From contig MU266413.1 in NCBI GenBank assembly GCA_021014945.1, forward strand, positions 49,267 through 113,266: a stretch of DNA of 64,000 nucleotides. Direction: 5' to 3'. The notes under the pieces are model-generated. The model was not told the DNA's origin and ran no database searches. It was given only the letters and a program-made list of their open reading frames with translations. Source of the stretch: Leucogyrophana mollusca. Taxonomy: Eukaryota; Basidiomycota; Agaricomycetes; Boletales. The position numbers and the translations under genes are program-made. Positions 12,249 to 22,772 of the stretch are shown here, in pieces. The first letter of the stretch is position 1, and each line of letters begins with the position of its first letter.

Positions 12249-14530
12249 GTGCCGAAATTTTTATAACAATTCACGTACTAGGGATACAGGCTCAATGAAC
12301 ATGTGGCTCATAGATGTAAGTGTGCGTGGTTCAAAATGTTGGGTCTTTCAATTCCAATATTCATGTTCCTCCAAGGTAGACTGGACTCGTTCTTCACATC
12401 ACTTGAACCCAACAACGTGGATTTGCTTTCGATCTTGCAATATGCCTTTATTGGAGTATCAAGCGTCCGTTTGAGCTGCAGCTTTGTATATGGACAGCCA
12501 ATTCTGTTCGGAAAGGAGAGAACCATTGCGGTTTGCCCTCCCTTTGCGGTAAGTATTCTTCGCTGGTTTATCGGTGCTTGTCTCGGGTTCAAGTACCACT
12601 TTTGAATTTGGGCGCTGGTCGTCCTCGGGAAAATGTGGAATATACGACTGAAAGGACGCGACTCGCCGGTGCGCCCGGATGAATCAGGAGAATGCCCCAT
12701 CTGACGCTTTGGGACGTGCGCGAACCACCCGGCGCACCAAACCTTGAACACTGCGGGAACTGTACCCAGAGTAATTGCCGCGTTGTATGGGTCAACACAC
12801 CCCGATCTTGGTCTGTCTTCATATAGACGCTGCCAGAAGATGGTGATGATCGTGGGGGTGGGATCTGTTGGTGGTTTGGTGGTGGTCGTGGGGAGGGGAC
12901 ATTGGTGACGATGATATTCATGAGGGCGGAGCGCCTGAACAGGAGTCGGGCGACGTGCGCGGGCGCTGGGGGTGTAGACTCTGGAGAGGGGACGCGTGAG
13001 GAATGAAAGGAGACGCATGGGCTTCGAGCCGGGTCTGCCGCACCGCCACGTTTGCGGGATCGCATCGCCAATGCCCGTTCTCAGGTGATGAGCGGCCAGG
13101 CGGCAGAAGAGACTGAGGGTGAGGCGGTTCGGAGTCCCAGAGCGTGCGCGAAGGGTGCACCGAGCGTGGCAACGTTTCCATCAGACTTGGTGTGCGATGA
13201 AGGCCTGGCAAACGGGAAGGGTGGAAAGATCGCTAATAGAGATGCTGGCAGGTCCAACGCCCTGGCAATTGATACTAGGATAGTTCTGGGAACCAGGCGG
13301 AGTGAACATGGGCGAGAGATGTGTGGAAGAGGTGATGGAGACACCAAAGGAACTCGAAAGGGGCGCTCTCTGGGTGATGTGGTCTACAGGCACAAAGAAC
13401 TCGGCAACGTGAATCTCTGAGGGGGCGTGTGTGAGCGATAGTCGAATGTGCTGCACGAAGGAGAAGGGAGTGCATGCGTCGGGCGTGACTTGGGTACATC
13501 AAGCCAGCGAAGGCTATCGTTGCGTCAGCGTCGACTCTGTTGTCTATGCAACACGAGACGTACCTGTGACGCCGAGTCCAGGGGGATCGAGGCGTGCCTG
13601 TCCGCTGTGAACGAGGTATCCGCATCCGCCCATAAGGAGGCGGGCATGTATGAGCCGAGAGCAGACAGCTGTGCCGCGTGTGCGCGTGCGATCAAAGCGC
13701 CTGCGTGAGCATGTGGGATATAGTGAAGGCCGGTGGGTGGGCTGCGGAGGCCAGCGCGTAGCAGCGAGGAACGGCAGAGGCCAGTGAGGCACTGAGATTT
13801 GCGTGGGGACGGTGATGGGAGACGTCCTTGTAAGTTCCCGTCTCTCTTCCAACCACCTGTTCACGCCAACACTGCCTCGCCCTCTCCAGTCCTTCCAACA
13901 TCCAGCATTTGCGCCGCTGATCGATCGGGCCGTGCTGTGGCAAGCTGCAAAGGCAATCACTGCGCCCGCGTCAAGTCTATCGCTAATAGACGCGCAGGAA
14001 GGGGAGGAAGGCCGGGGGACAGTTCGTGGCGGAGAGGTCGAGCGGGGGAGACGTCCCTGAGCGGCGACGAGGGTGGTGCCGCGGAAGGCGAAGTAGAGGC
14101 AGGGGGCGGGGCCTGGCGAGGGAGTGAGTGGTGTGGGCTAGTGTAAAGGACGTACCACTTCTCAATTTTTGGCCTGGTTGAGGGAGGACTTGGAAACTGT
14201 CTCGTACATATTCTTCTGATAACATCTGGCCGTCAGTGCGTCAGCGGCCATCTCTGCGGTCGCTCTTCAAGCTTCAAGTCGGAAATCATTGATAATGCCC
14301 CAGACGCTAAGTATTCGTTTGGGACAGAAAGCGCGAAAAGTGGAAGTTAACCCTGCGGCGAAAAAGCGTCAACAGTCTACGATAGTTGCCTGTTTCGGTC
14401 ATCGATTGGTGTTAAACTTTTGACAAGTCCCGCCCGAGGTGGAATTTCCAGCCTTCCGCTGTCAAAACCCTTGCGGAAAGTCATCCACTCTGTACAGCGA
14501 CACCGCGAGCGCGTCATTAACGCAAACACA
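12249..14530. other. GC-rich region, coding status unresolved
   Basis: Overlapping frames run on both strands. On the minus strand a frame at 12308..13018 reads plausible protein (for example DPYNAAITLGTVPAVFKVW), and frames near 13181..13456 and 13692..13943 also look partly protein-like. An ATG at 14225 (minus) opens SEEYVRDSFQVLPQPGQKLR and reaches a good donor GTACGT. I could not chain these into one in-frame gene and recognise no domain. On the plus strand a short frame from 12335 ends at a good donor near 12550 but goes nowhere. A minus-strand multi-exon gene is possible. Confidence 0.3.
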
Positions 14531-16147
14531 ATGCATCGATCCCTTCAGATACCAGAAATCCTCGAGATCGTCATCTCGAAACTCTTTGAACCTCATGCCA
14601 ATGAAATAGTGGGTGATTGGTACAGCGATTACAATTGTGAAGTTCGGGCTAGTCTAGCCCGTCTCGCAAGAACATGCTGCACCTTTAGAGACCCGGCGTT
14701 GGACGTCCTTTGGAGTTCCTTGAAATCGTTCGACCCATTGATACGATGTCTGCCTCGGGACTTGTGGATGCATGATGATGATGGTTTTCTGGTGCGGCCA
14801 GCTCTCCGCCGAGTATGTCACTACCGGATACTCATCCTTCATGACTGTCTCCTTCAGGAATTCACTAGACCATTGCGCGCCTCCGACTGGGTCATTTTTC
14901 AGCGCTATGCCCAACGTGTTCGCATCTTCGGCAATGATGACAGCGGTCTCCCCTTATTCGAGTCCGTTCCTTATGACTTAGTGGACGCCCTCAGCGGTTT
15001 TTTGGCTGATGGTGACTGTTTCTTACCGAATCTCCGACAACTGGACTGGACGTGTCCCCAACATGATGCATATGACCCTTCCGATGTCGACTACTACCCA
15101 CTGCTGCCCTTCTTTTTGTCCCCATGCCTGACTGGCATCTCCATGGGGTTCGGCCTCACATCAGTACCGACTTCCCTACATGTCTCAGTTCCGCTCATCA
15201 AACATTTTAAGTGTGAGGAGACTTCCGAACGGCTAATGGGGAATATATCGGAGAACATCTCGCAGTGGCGCTACCTTGAATATGTTGAAACTGGCGCACT
15301 CAGCCAGGAAGCGATTACCCACCTTTGTTCTTTGAAATCACTGAAGCATTTGGGTGTTCGCCTGGACCAGCATCATCACTATACATACGCCAATTTCCCG
15401 CCGACGCTTGAATCCTTCGCAATGTTTGCGCCATATGGCTCGTTGGCTGCTTGTCAGCAGTATCTCGAGGGCGTCCACCTCGCGGCCGGCCGCCTATCTG
15501 TGACCCCCCCTGCCGACAAAGTTCATACAGCATCGGCCTTCGAGCAATTATTTGCATTTTTGCCATCCCGATTTTCGACTTCCAATCTGCACACCCTCGA
15601 ACTGCCCTCTGTCCTGGGTACACCATGTACCGGTTACCCTCCTCTGGTCTGGAGCCTGGAGACAATAAAGCCACTCTTTGCATTCAAAAACATGACAGTC
15701 TTCCACTCACGCAACTACCTCCCGGGCAAACTATCCGACAGCGACGTGGAAAAAATAGCGTTGGCATGGCCCCAGCTCGAGGTGTTCGTGTTGGGCACAC
15801 TCAACCCCAAGCAACCACCGTCTTTGATCACCTTCAAAGGGTTTCTATCCATGCTACGGCACTGTCATCGGCTGTGGAAAATCGGGCTGGTGATAGATGC
15901 TACCGATGTGGGGCCAGTGACAAATCAAGGGCTCGGAACCCACATCGTCAACGCCAACGTCACGCACTTCGATGTCGGGTGCTCTGATATCCGTGACGCG
16001 GCTTCCGTCGCAGCGTTCCTGTCGGCCGTTACACCCCGCCTTGCGGTGATCGAGACGTCCTGGCTGTTAGGCGATGCGATGATGAGCCGAAAGACTACGT
16101 GGGAGCATGTGTGGCGGCTTTTGAGGTTGGGTGTGCCCGCGAGCTAG
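14531..16147 (+). CDS. F-box/LRR-like protein
   Basis: Intronless, 538 aa from the ATG at 14531. The open frame extends 5' to 14420 without an ATG, so this start is preferred. The N-terminus has an F-box pattern (SLQIPEILEIVISKLFEP, then LARLARTCCTFRDPALDVLW). It is followed by irregular leucine-rich segments (LPNLRQLDWTCP, ITHLCSLKSLKHLGV, AWPQLEVFVLGTL, VTHFDVGCSDI). These are typical of the large Agaricomycete F-box families that act as substrate receptors of SCF ubiquitin ligases, binding Skp1 through the F-box. The substrate cannot be told from sequence. No break is visible. Confidence 0.8.
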   Translation: MHRSLQIPEILEIVISKLFEPHANEIVGDWYSDYNCEVRASLARLARTCCTFRDPALDVLWSSLKSFDPLIRCLPRDLWMHDDDGFLVRPALRRVCHYRILILHDCLLQEFTRPLRASDWVIFQRYAQRVRIFGNDDSGLPLFESVPYDLVDALSGFLADGDCFLPNLRQLDWTCPQHDAYDPSDVDYYPLLPFFLSPCLTGISMGFGLTSVPTSLHVSVPLIKHFKCEETSERLMGNISENISQWRYLEYVETGALSQEAITHLCSLKSLKHLGVRLDQHHHYTYANFPPTLESFAMFAPYGSLAACQQYLEGVHLAAGRLSVTPPADKVHTASAFEQLFAFLPSRFSTSNLHTLELPSVLGTPCTGYPPLVWSLETIKPLFAFKNMTVFHSRNYLPGKLSDSDVEKIALAWPQLEVFVLGTLNPKQPPSLITFKGFLSMLRHCHRLWKIGLVIDATDVGPVTNQGLGTHIVNANVTHFDVGCSDIRDAASVAAFLSAVTPRLAVIETSWLLGDAMMSRKTTWEHVWRLLRLGVPAS

Positions 16148-16664
16148 TAGGACCTTGAAGACCCACAGGTCATGGAAAGTTTGTGTACCTTACATTTCTG
16201 TGTACGATTGCAGTGTTTCGAACCCACGCAGCGCCTGGTATGACAGATGTGCTGTACGAAAACTCGTCTGCAGAAGCTGGAGGAGAGAAAACCTTTGGAT
16301 GCATCGATCCTGGTTGCAACTTTTTGGTGAGCACCTTGAAACAGGATACAACCGTCACGGAAGTTCACCACAGCTGCATATATCTCGAACTGGTGGGTCA
16401 TTTCGGTCACGAACAGTGAGCACTTCATGTATATCACATGGAAAGTATTTGGAAAGCATATATTTGATAGTATGTCGACACAGAGTCATCCCTCGTCTCC
16501 CGAGCGCGGCAACTACATATATACTCCTAACCGTATGTCGCCAATATGAAACGATGAACATGAGTGGAGCTTGATGTTGGCGCGTGGACAATCTGGGTCG
16601 TGCCCCGAAATATTCCGACCAGCTTCGCATGCTCACGGACTTGTTCTCGTGCCCACCATTGACC
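16148..16664. other. Intergenic
   Basis: Short frames only. A sequence near 16206 resembles a B box on the minus strand but lacks a matching A box and cloverleaf. Nothing else is supported. Confidence 0.5.
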
Positions 16665-17018
16665 ATGGCGGCGCACAGATACCGGCTATATCTTCTCGCC
16701 ATCCTCCTCTCGCTAGCTCTCTACCAAGTCTCCAAACCACCGCGCACACGCATTTCGTCCGCCGAACAAGACCGCCGGGCCGACATCCTCGCCCGCTGTG
16801 CGTACGCCAAAGCACCCGCTGGGCCTCCGCCGACGTTCCACGCGCGTCAACAGTCTGATCGCTACGTCCGGGGCACGAACCCCGTCCTCGTGAAGAACGC
16901 GACGATCTGGACCGGGGACGACGTGGACGAGGTGGTGCGTGGGGACGTGCTTCTTGCGCACGGGCTTATCAAGGCGGTCGGCGTGGTCCCTCTGGACGTC
17001 TATCTGACGCGTGCGGAG
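16665..17018 (+). pseudogene. Truncated amidohydrolase (N-terminal exon only)
   Basis: The ATG at 16665 opens a signal-anchor helix (YRLYLLAILLSLALYQVS). A region typical of fungal membrane-linked metal-dependent amidohydrolases follows: PAGPPPTFHARQQSDRYV, NPVLVKNATIWTGDD, VVRGDVLLAHGLIKAVG. The exon reaches a weak donor at 17019 (GAG|GTACAT). The rest of the enzyme is missing, including the HxH metal-binding motif expected after a VTPG(I/L)VD segment. The next 60 bp run into the 3' end of the holo-ACP synthase on the other strand. I read it as a broken copy. A short independent membrane protein is less likely. An upstream in-frame ATG lies at 16584. Confidence 0.65.
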
Positions 17019-17081
17019 GTACATGCTAGATGCTGCATGTTTGTGTATTGCAGCTCAGAGAACCACATCACGACCATCGAC

Positions 17082-17534
17082 TCACTGAGCTTCAGCCAGT
17101 ACGGATGCAAAGACATATTCCCCATCATGACTGACAGACACGTGCAGTGCACCGACGTTGCCACTAGCATCACTGCTCGCACTAGGGCGAGCCGACGGAT
17201 GGTAAAGCAATGAAGGCTTCACGCCATTGATCATGCTTGTGAATGTGAGCTCTTTCCAAGTCGGGCGAATAGGATACAGGGCCTTGTATGCCGCTTCCTT
17301 CACAGCCCACCTACGAGGGTGAGATTGATGAAAACGCGTCTAGAAAATCCTATAGTTGACATACCGAACGGCAAGGAAGCGTACCCGCAGCTGTTCATTG
17401 GTCGAGAGGGTGTTGTATATACTCAGCTCGTCCACACTTAGGATTCGTGATGCAAGCCTTGAGGGCCTTCTGGCGAACAAGGATGCGAGACGGGGGACAT
17501 GTAAAATATCCACACCAATACCGTGGATAGGCAT
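17082..17534 (-). CDS. PPT2: Holo-[acyl-carrier-protein] synthase (mitochondrial type)
   Basis: Transfers 4'-phosphopantetheine from CoA to the serine of an acyl carrier protein, most likely mitochondrial ACP. Two exons on the minus strand, 17534..17365 and 17310..17082, give 132 aa, the usual AcpS length. The start is MPIHGIGVDILHVPRL, with the metal-binding Asp of GVDI. RFLAVRWAVKEAAYKALYP carries the W-x-x-KEA-x-K signature split by the intron, and ALHVSVSHDG supplies the SxSHD motif. The frame is open further 5' but without need for it. It lies head to head with J-domain protein 2 (about 103 bp between start codons). Its 3' end abuts the amidohydrolase fragment. Confidence 0.88.
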
Positions 17535-17637
17535 GGCACAAAGCAACAAGACACAAATTAGCGCCACCGTTACCACCGAGAACGTTCCAGGAAAGGCAAT
17601 CCTGAACTCTCCGCCAACCACATTGACCTCAAGGTCG
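17535..17637. promoter_or_regulatory. Short divergent promoter, holo-ACP synthase / J-domain protein 2
   Basis: About 103 bp separate the two inferred start codons, so both genes must share upstream control sequence. No TATA box is evident. The J-protein start is one of several clustered ATGs (17638, 17641, 17647, 17653), so the gap could be slightly longer. Confidence 0.5.
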
Positions 17638-18682
17638 ATGATGGTGATGGCGATGAGGCCGGTCTTGGCCTGGCCGCCCGCCCGGTTGCCCCTTCGGCCA
17701 TTTATACCCAATACGCAGTTATGTCTGGGTCGATCATGGTCTCTCTCTCGGTCGTCAGTACTGCACCGAGAACATGACTTAAGTCACTGTTTCTCAACCA
17801 GCTTCCGTCGGTCTGCGGACCACAACGACTTCTCAAGGCACTACCAAACACTTGGCCTGCAGAGAGGAGCTACTAGCCAGGAGATCAAGGTATGCGGAAA
17901 GACCTTGGCTTAATGTTGAATTTTACCGACACATTCTTGAAGTCTCGCTATTACGAGGCAGGTTGCAGGTATTCGGGCGCTTTTCCATTCCTAACGACGA
18001 GCCCATCTTTAGCTAAGCAAGATGTATCACCCGGACACAGCTAAAGAGGGTCAAGCATCCCTAGTACAACTTCAGAAAGTCAAAGACGCCTACTCTGTCC
18101 TCGGAAATCCCAAGAAACGGTTCGTTGGCACTTACCTATCGTCCGTACCATCATCCTCAGCCCCTACGTTGCGTCAGGAAAAAATACGACGACGACCTTG
18201 CCCTTTATATCTCCCTTGCTTCTTCTTTTGAAGGCCGACCGGTAACAAAAGCAGAACGCGAGCAAACTTGGCAGGTGCACAAATCTGGGAACTACACTTT
18301 CTATCGGCCCCCACCAGGATATTGGACTATGAAGGCTGAAATGGAAGCCGAGAAAATGAAGAAAAAACCCGAGAAAAAACCAAATCAGACCATGGCTCGT
18401 GCTCCATCCCAGCAGCCCATTGACGAACGGCTCCTTCCGATGGACCACCTTATACATCTGTTCGCTGTCCTCCTCGCACAGCGCGACACTAGAATCATAG
18501 TCGTTGTGCACTTCACGGTCGTAATCCTCACAGGCATTTTTGTCGTAGACCTGGTGCTGCGAATTCAAGCACGTCTGAGAAATTGGTTGACGGAAATGGC
18601 TATGTCTTGGGCAGGAGAAAAGGGAGCAGAGGCAGACAATCACAAAGGCAGAAAGGAAGCAGAGGACACTGGACTGGCATGA
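17638..18682 (+). CDS. J-domain protein 2, paralogue of J-domain protein 1
   Basis: Exons 17638..17889, 18013..18119 and 18178..18682 sum to 288 codons (287 aa). The start is uncertain among four clustered in-frame ATGs. The N-terminus is basic with almost no acidic residues, like a mitochondrial presequence. It leads into HYQTLGLQRGATSQEIK, LSKMYHPDTAKEG (HPD motif) and AYSVLGNPKKRKKYDDD. After the J domain come the motif YTFYRPPPGYW, a Lys-rich linker, and one strong hydrophobic segment (IIVVVHFTVVILTGIFVVDLVL). Intron positions and phases match J-domain protein 1. The shared RPPPG motif outside the J domain supports true paralogy. It is a probable mitochondrial membrane Hsp70 co-chaperone. 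Confidence 0.83.
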
Positions 18683-19423
18683 CGTTGTGTTTGGCTCACC
18701 CACAGCAGCGATCTACATGGAATCTCGCTTGAACATCGAGAGGATCCATACCGCTTGGTCAGTCCCACGGCTCTATTCATTCGCGCGCGGGCGCGGGGCA
18801 GGCCTTCGAGGGCACACGAACGGACGTCCTCAAGTCGAGACGAGATCCCCATGCTGAATCTAGGAGTCTCCTGGCGAAACTACCAAGTAATAGTGACAGG
18901 GGCCCAAGTGAAGTGGGGACACTGCACTCTGTACATTACACGTCACTTACTTGAACATAGAGTGCACGCCTGGGTGCCCTTCTACTCTGTTTATAAGATC
19001 TGTTCCAGCGCAGAAACTTTGTGAGAAAGGCAACCTTGATATCTCACGAGTCCAATGATATTGCCTTGCAACCTCAAGACTGGTGATCGCCGCGCCAACA
19101 AGGTTAGCGTTGGGATGCGCGTCCGCTCGCATACCATGCCGCCCGCGGGTACCCCATTTTCTCAGAAGTTTTCGCTCTCCTCCAGCAGTTGAGGGCACGC
19201 TGTGAAGGAAAGGAGCGTCAAGAAACAGCGGGATGCCCAAATGCACTTTCTTGGCAATGAACGAATAGCTGACCAGTGCCCAAGCACTGGAGCGATCAGC
19301 TCGTAAAATGGAAACCGCATCGGATTACACGGGATGTCAATGCGCCGAGTAACGAGGGAAACGAAATTTACATTAACGAGAAGAACAATCCAATAGCATG
19401 GGTGAAACGTTGCGTTATAGCGC
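18683..19423 (-). other. Possible minus-strand gene, unassigned
   Basis: Between J-domain protein 2 and the zinc-module gene the minus strand has a coherent frame at 18947..19246 (LGIPLFLDAPFLHSVPS, WGTRGRHGMRADAHPNA, ARQYHWTREISRLPFSQ) ending near a GTAAGT donor. A second frame lies at 18640..18852 after a possible acceptor near 18882. They could be two exons of a short gene. I recognise no family and the joined frame is not secure. Confidence 0.35.
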
Positions 19424-22400
19424 CTATGTCCTGACAGCAGCCCACCGTGGCTCCAACTTGAATTTTTGTTTTGCCTTTGCTTGACGCCTTTTCATTCGTG
19501 CTCGACATCGCTCGCAAAGGGCCCCCGAGGCAGTGGATGAGAGTTTGCGATGACACATGCCACACGAACGCTGCCGAGAGGAGGAACAAATCAAACAAAG
19601 TGGTAACACAAGAGGGCCAATAATGATTTCTCACAGTAGACGGCGACATTCCTTCATCTTCTGTGCCACTCGGATTTGGATCCACGAGGTGGTCACGAAC
19701 ATCGGCTTCTTCGGTTTCTTCTGTTGCATGGCGATGATGGCTGGTATTTGCCATAGCGGCTGGTGTGGAATGAGCCGGTGTCGGACGAACGATAGCCACA
19801 GGCGCATTGATAGGGTGGTTCGCTTTCCTTCGCTTTCGAGAGCGCAAAGGGGCGGTTGTCAAAGGCCCGGTCTGTTTGTTGAGCGTCAGACGACTAAACC
19901 CACTGAGTCTGACCATAAGCACCTGAGCTGTAGCCACTGGAGTCACGGAGGGGTCCTGAATAGATTGTGAAGGAAGTGGACTAGGCTGCACGGCCAGCGG
20001 TAGTGGGTACATTGGATGACCATACGGTTGGCCATAGGAGCCTGGTGGATGCATGTAGGGGCCCGGCATGTAAGAGTAAGGATAGGGCGGGTATGGAGTG
20101 TAGGAATGGGGAGGGTACCCTTGGTATGAATTATAATGCTGTATTGGATACGGTATAGGCTGGGGAACTTGTACTTGTTCGGTTGCTTGCGCTGTGGAGG
20201 ACGACATCGAACCGACCGTGAATGGGGTAGGGGGATACGGGGCATTATATGGGGGCATACCATACGGCGAGGGCATGTAGTATGGCACCGGATATTGCGG
20301 TTGCATGGGGGTCATGTGGGGTAACGGGCCCGTCGCGTTGGATGAGGCGGGCTGTGAGAGAGCGACGGAGAAAGCATGTTGACCTGGCGTTGCCTTGGGT
20401 CGCCTCCTGCGCATGACGGGGTGTGGAACCGGTTTAGGGAGGGGTGGAAGTGGCGTCCAATATGTCGGAACATTTGTTTCGGGAATCTGGGCCGCAGAAA
20501 CGGATGTACTGCTGCTTGCTAAAGGTGACTGCGAGGACGAGGCGGTTTCTTCTGTAGCCACCTGTAACTGACAGTTAGTGCCAAATATCGAACATTTATA
20601 GTCCCAGAACTTGCAGAAGGGGGAATGAGGGGGTCATTAATCGCCACTGGCTCTTGATGACCTCGGTCGAGAGAAGGAACCCTTTCTGGTGTTGCCGACC
20701 CAGATGCCTCGGCATTCGAGTTCTCCAGAGCGGGAGTATCATTGAGGCACACTCCATCTCCTTCGACCACATTTGGTTGGGGCAAAGTAGCCCTCTTCTT
20801 TGCGTTCTTAGCGCGCGATGCTTTGGGTTGCTTGGGTGGCCTGGGCTCCCCCAGCTTGCGCGGGGATAGGGGAGGAAGCTCACCCCGGTCACGAAGCCTT
20901 CTGTTGTTTCTGACCCAACGATCGTGCTCGCGGCAGGGATCGCACATCTTCCACGGGACATGGGGTGCGAGGAGGTTGAAACATGTCTTCACTGAGCAGA
21001 CATGGTTGTCACGGCGAATACCACGCGCGGCGGGGGGTATTCCGGCCATTTGTCTTAATGATTCCTTTAAAGAGGTGGATTAGATGGGAGGGTGAGTTCG
21101 AAAGAATGATACCGATTCACCATAGTCTTCTCGTCGTCAAATTCATCTTCACGCGATCCACGCACGATATCAATAGGTGCGCTCGTAAAAAGCGGTTCCA
21201 AAAGTTGTACTTTTCTGGGTTCTCCCTCGGCATCAGTTTCGTCACCACCCTCTCCATCACGCTGTGGCCCAACTGCTTTCATATCCTTCTCCCTTACGCG
21301 TTTTAGTCCGCTATGGAACCGGTTTTGCAAACGATGCTGCTCGCACCGGCGATACTTGTAGTGGCCAGAGAGTATCCTGTGGCAGTGGGATACAGTACAC
21401 ATCCGTGCGGGGAGGACCGGGCCTTGCACTGAGCCATCTTCTGCAAAAACTGGTCCAGGGCCATCGATTTGCTCGATAATCTTCGCTTCCCATTCATTAA
21501 AAGCTTCGGGGCTTTCTGAGAGCGGCTAAAAGGGGGTACATAAGTACCTTTGGGACGAAGGTAGGGCGGCACACAAACCGGGAGGCCAGCCTCAGCGCGT
21601 TTCTTGTCTTCCTCCTCTCGGAGTGCATCTAGCTCTGCGTTGGCTGCAGACCTCGATTCCTTCCACTTGGCACGCTTGGTAATTCCGTAGGAACGGTATC
21701 TATTCCTGCAAGGCTCACACATTTTGAAGAAGTAGTCGCCTGGAATGATGGCTTTGCAGCCTTTTACAGAACAATAACGCGCAAGCGATGACGACGGCGA
21801 GGGCTCATGGGTGTTGCTGGATGATGGCCCAGGTATTTCGGGGCCTCCGGGATATCCATCTGGTTCGATGGATTGTGACTGATGCAAATGGCCGCCCTCT
21901 ACAGCAGAATTAGCTTGCGGGGAGGCGTCAGGATTAGTCTGATTTGACTGGCTGATCGACTCGGGGAGGGTCAGGGCTCCAGCTAGCTCTGAGCTCTGAG
22001 ACGAGAAAAGGCGAGGATCAAGAGCGTTATTAGGCCACGGAGAGGGCGATGCCGACAGGTAAGGACCTGTGTTATGAGAAGAGACGAGCTAACGTGAATT
22101 ATTCGACCGGTGCTAATGGATTAAATCAGGTGGACGAGCTTACCTCTGTTGACCCATCATGGGAATTCGTCTGCGAACGCCTCGAGGGGCATGAATCAGC
22201 TTCCTGGGCATGTTCTTCCTCAGGATGTTCAGGCATCCACACAGCCAGACGCTGGTCGGGGTCAACGGGATTTTGAGCTTGTGACAATATCGCTGCCTTC
22301 TCTAATTTCCGCTTCGCCCGTTTGGTTACTGCATAGATACGATGCCGACCGCGACAATCCTCACACATTTTATTCGCGGCATCCTGAGGCAAGAGCTTGC

Positions 22401-22596
22401 TACAGCCTCGTACGGAACAACGACGCTCTGGAGATCCATGGTCCCCATTTACAGAAACTTCAGCGAGCTGAGGTACGGAGGAGAGTGCGTCGATTGGGGA
22501 ACCTTCTACCGTTGGAATTGCAGGTATCGTACTTGTACTTGTCCCAGCATGGTGGGCGTCAAAGGAAAGATTGTCTCCATAATTCACGATCCGCAT
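19424..22596 (-). CDS. Protein with five Cys-rich zinc-finger-like modules and a PY-rich region
   Basis: Minus-strand exons: 22596..22144, 21995..21579, 21525..21113, 21053..about 20600, about 20570..19635, and 19570..19424. Most junctions close in frame; the 20.6-kb one is uncertain. Four modules share C-[ST]-V-x-x-C, then about 9-10 residues, [KR]-[MR]-C-x-x-[CH]-R, and a basic helix-like tail. Their cores are CSVRGC...KMCEDCR, CSVKGC...KMCEPCR, CTVSHC...RRCEQHR and CSVKTC...KMCDPCR. A fifth at the C-terminus is C-x2-C-x10-C-x2-C (CGMC...CERC) in a Lys/Arg-rich context. Before it is a Pro/Tyr-rich stretch (TPYPPYPYSYMPGPYMHPPG) and a basic cluster RSRKRRK that may be a nuclear signal. The Cys spacing implies metal binding. 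The function is unknown. The start is the first ATG of the first module exon; an upstream exon is possible. Confidence 0.72.
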
Positions 22597-22772
22597 GCCG
22601 CCCTATGGAGGAGCGATCGCTGAGTATAATCGCCAGGCTCGTATAGTCGTCGTCGTCACCAGTCGTATCGAAGGATGATTGAATTAAGGTTTATGCGGCC
22701 ACTGAGTTTGAATGTGGTCACTGGTAAGCGGCAGAGTTCCAAGCCGAAGAAACCAAATCATATGTAATGATT

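Noticed and set aside
12570..12640. GGGTTCAAGTACC followed by a T run, suggestive of a Pol III gene
   Set aside because: The flanking sequence does not fold into tRNA arms.
16190..16260. Second B-box-like sequence (GGTTCGAAAC, minus strand)
   Set aside because: No cloverleaf can be drawn and no A box is upstream.
21527..21558. A 32-bp intron between modules 2 and 3 of the zinc protein
   Set aside because: Too short. A 53-bp intron with GTTTGT donor and TTTTAG acceptor (21526..21578) keeps frame and fits normal length.
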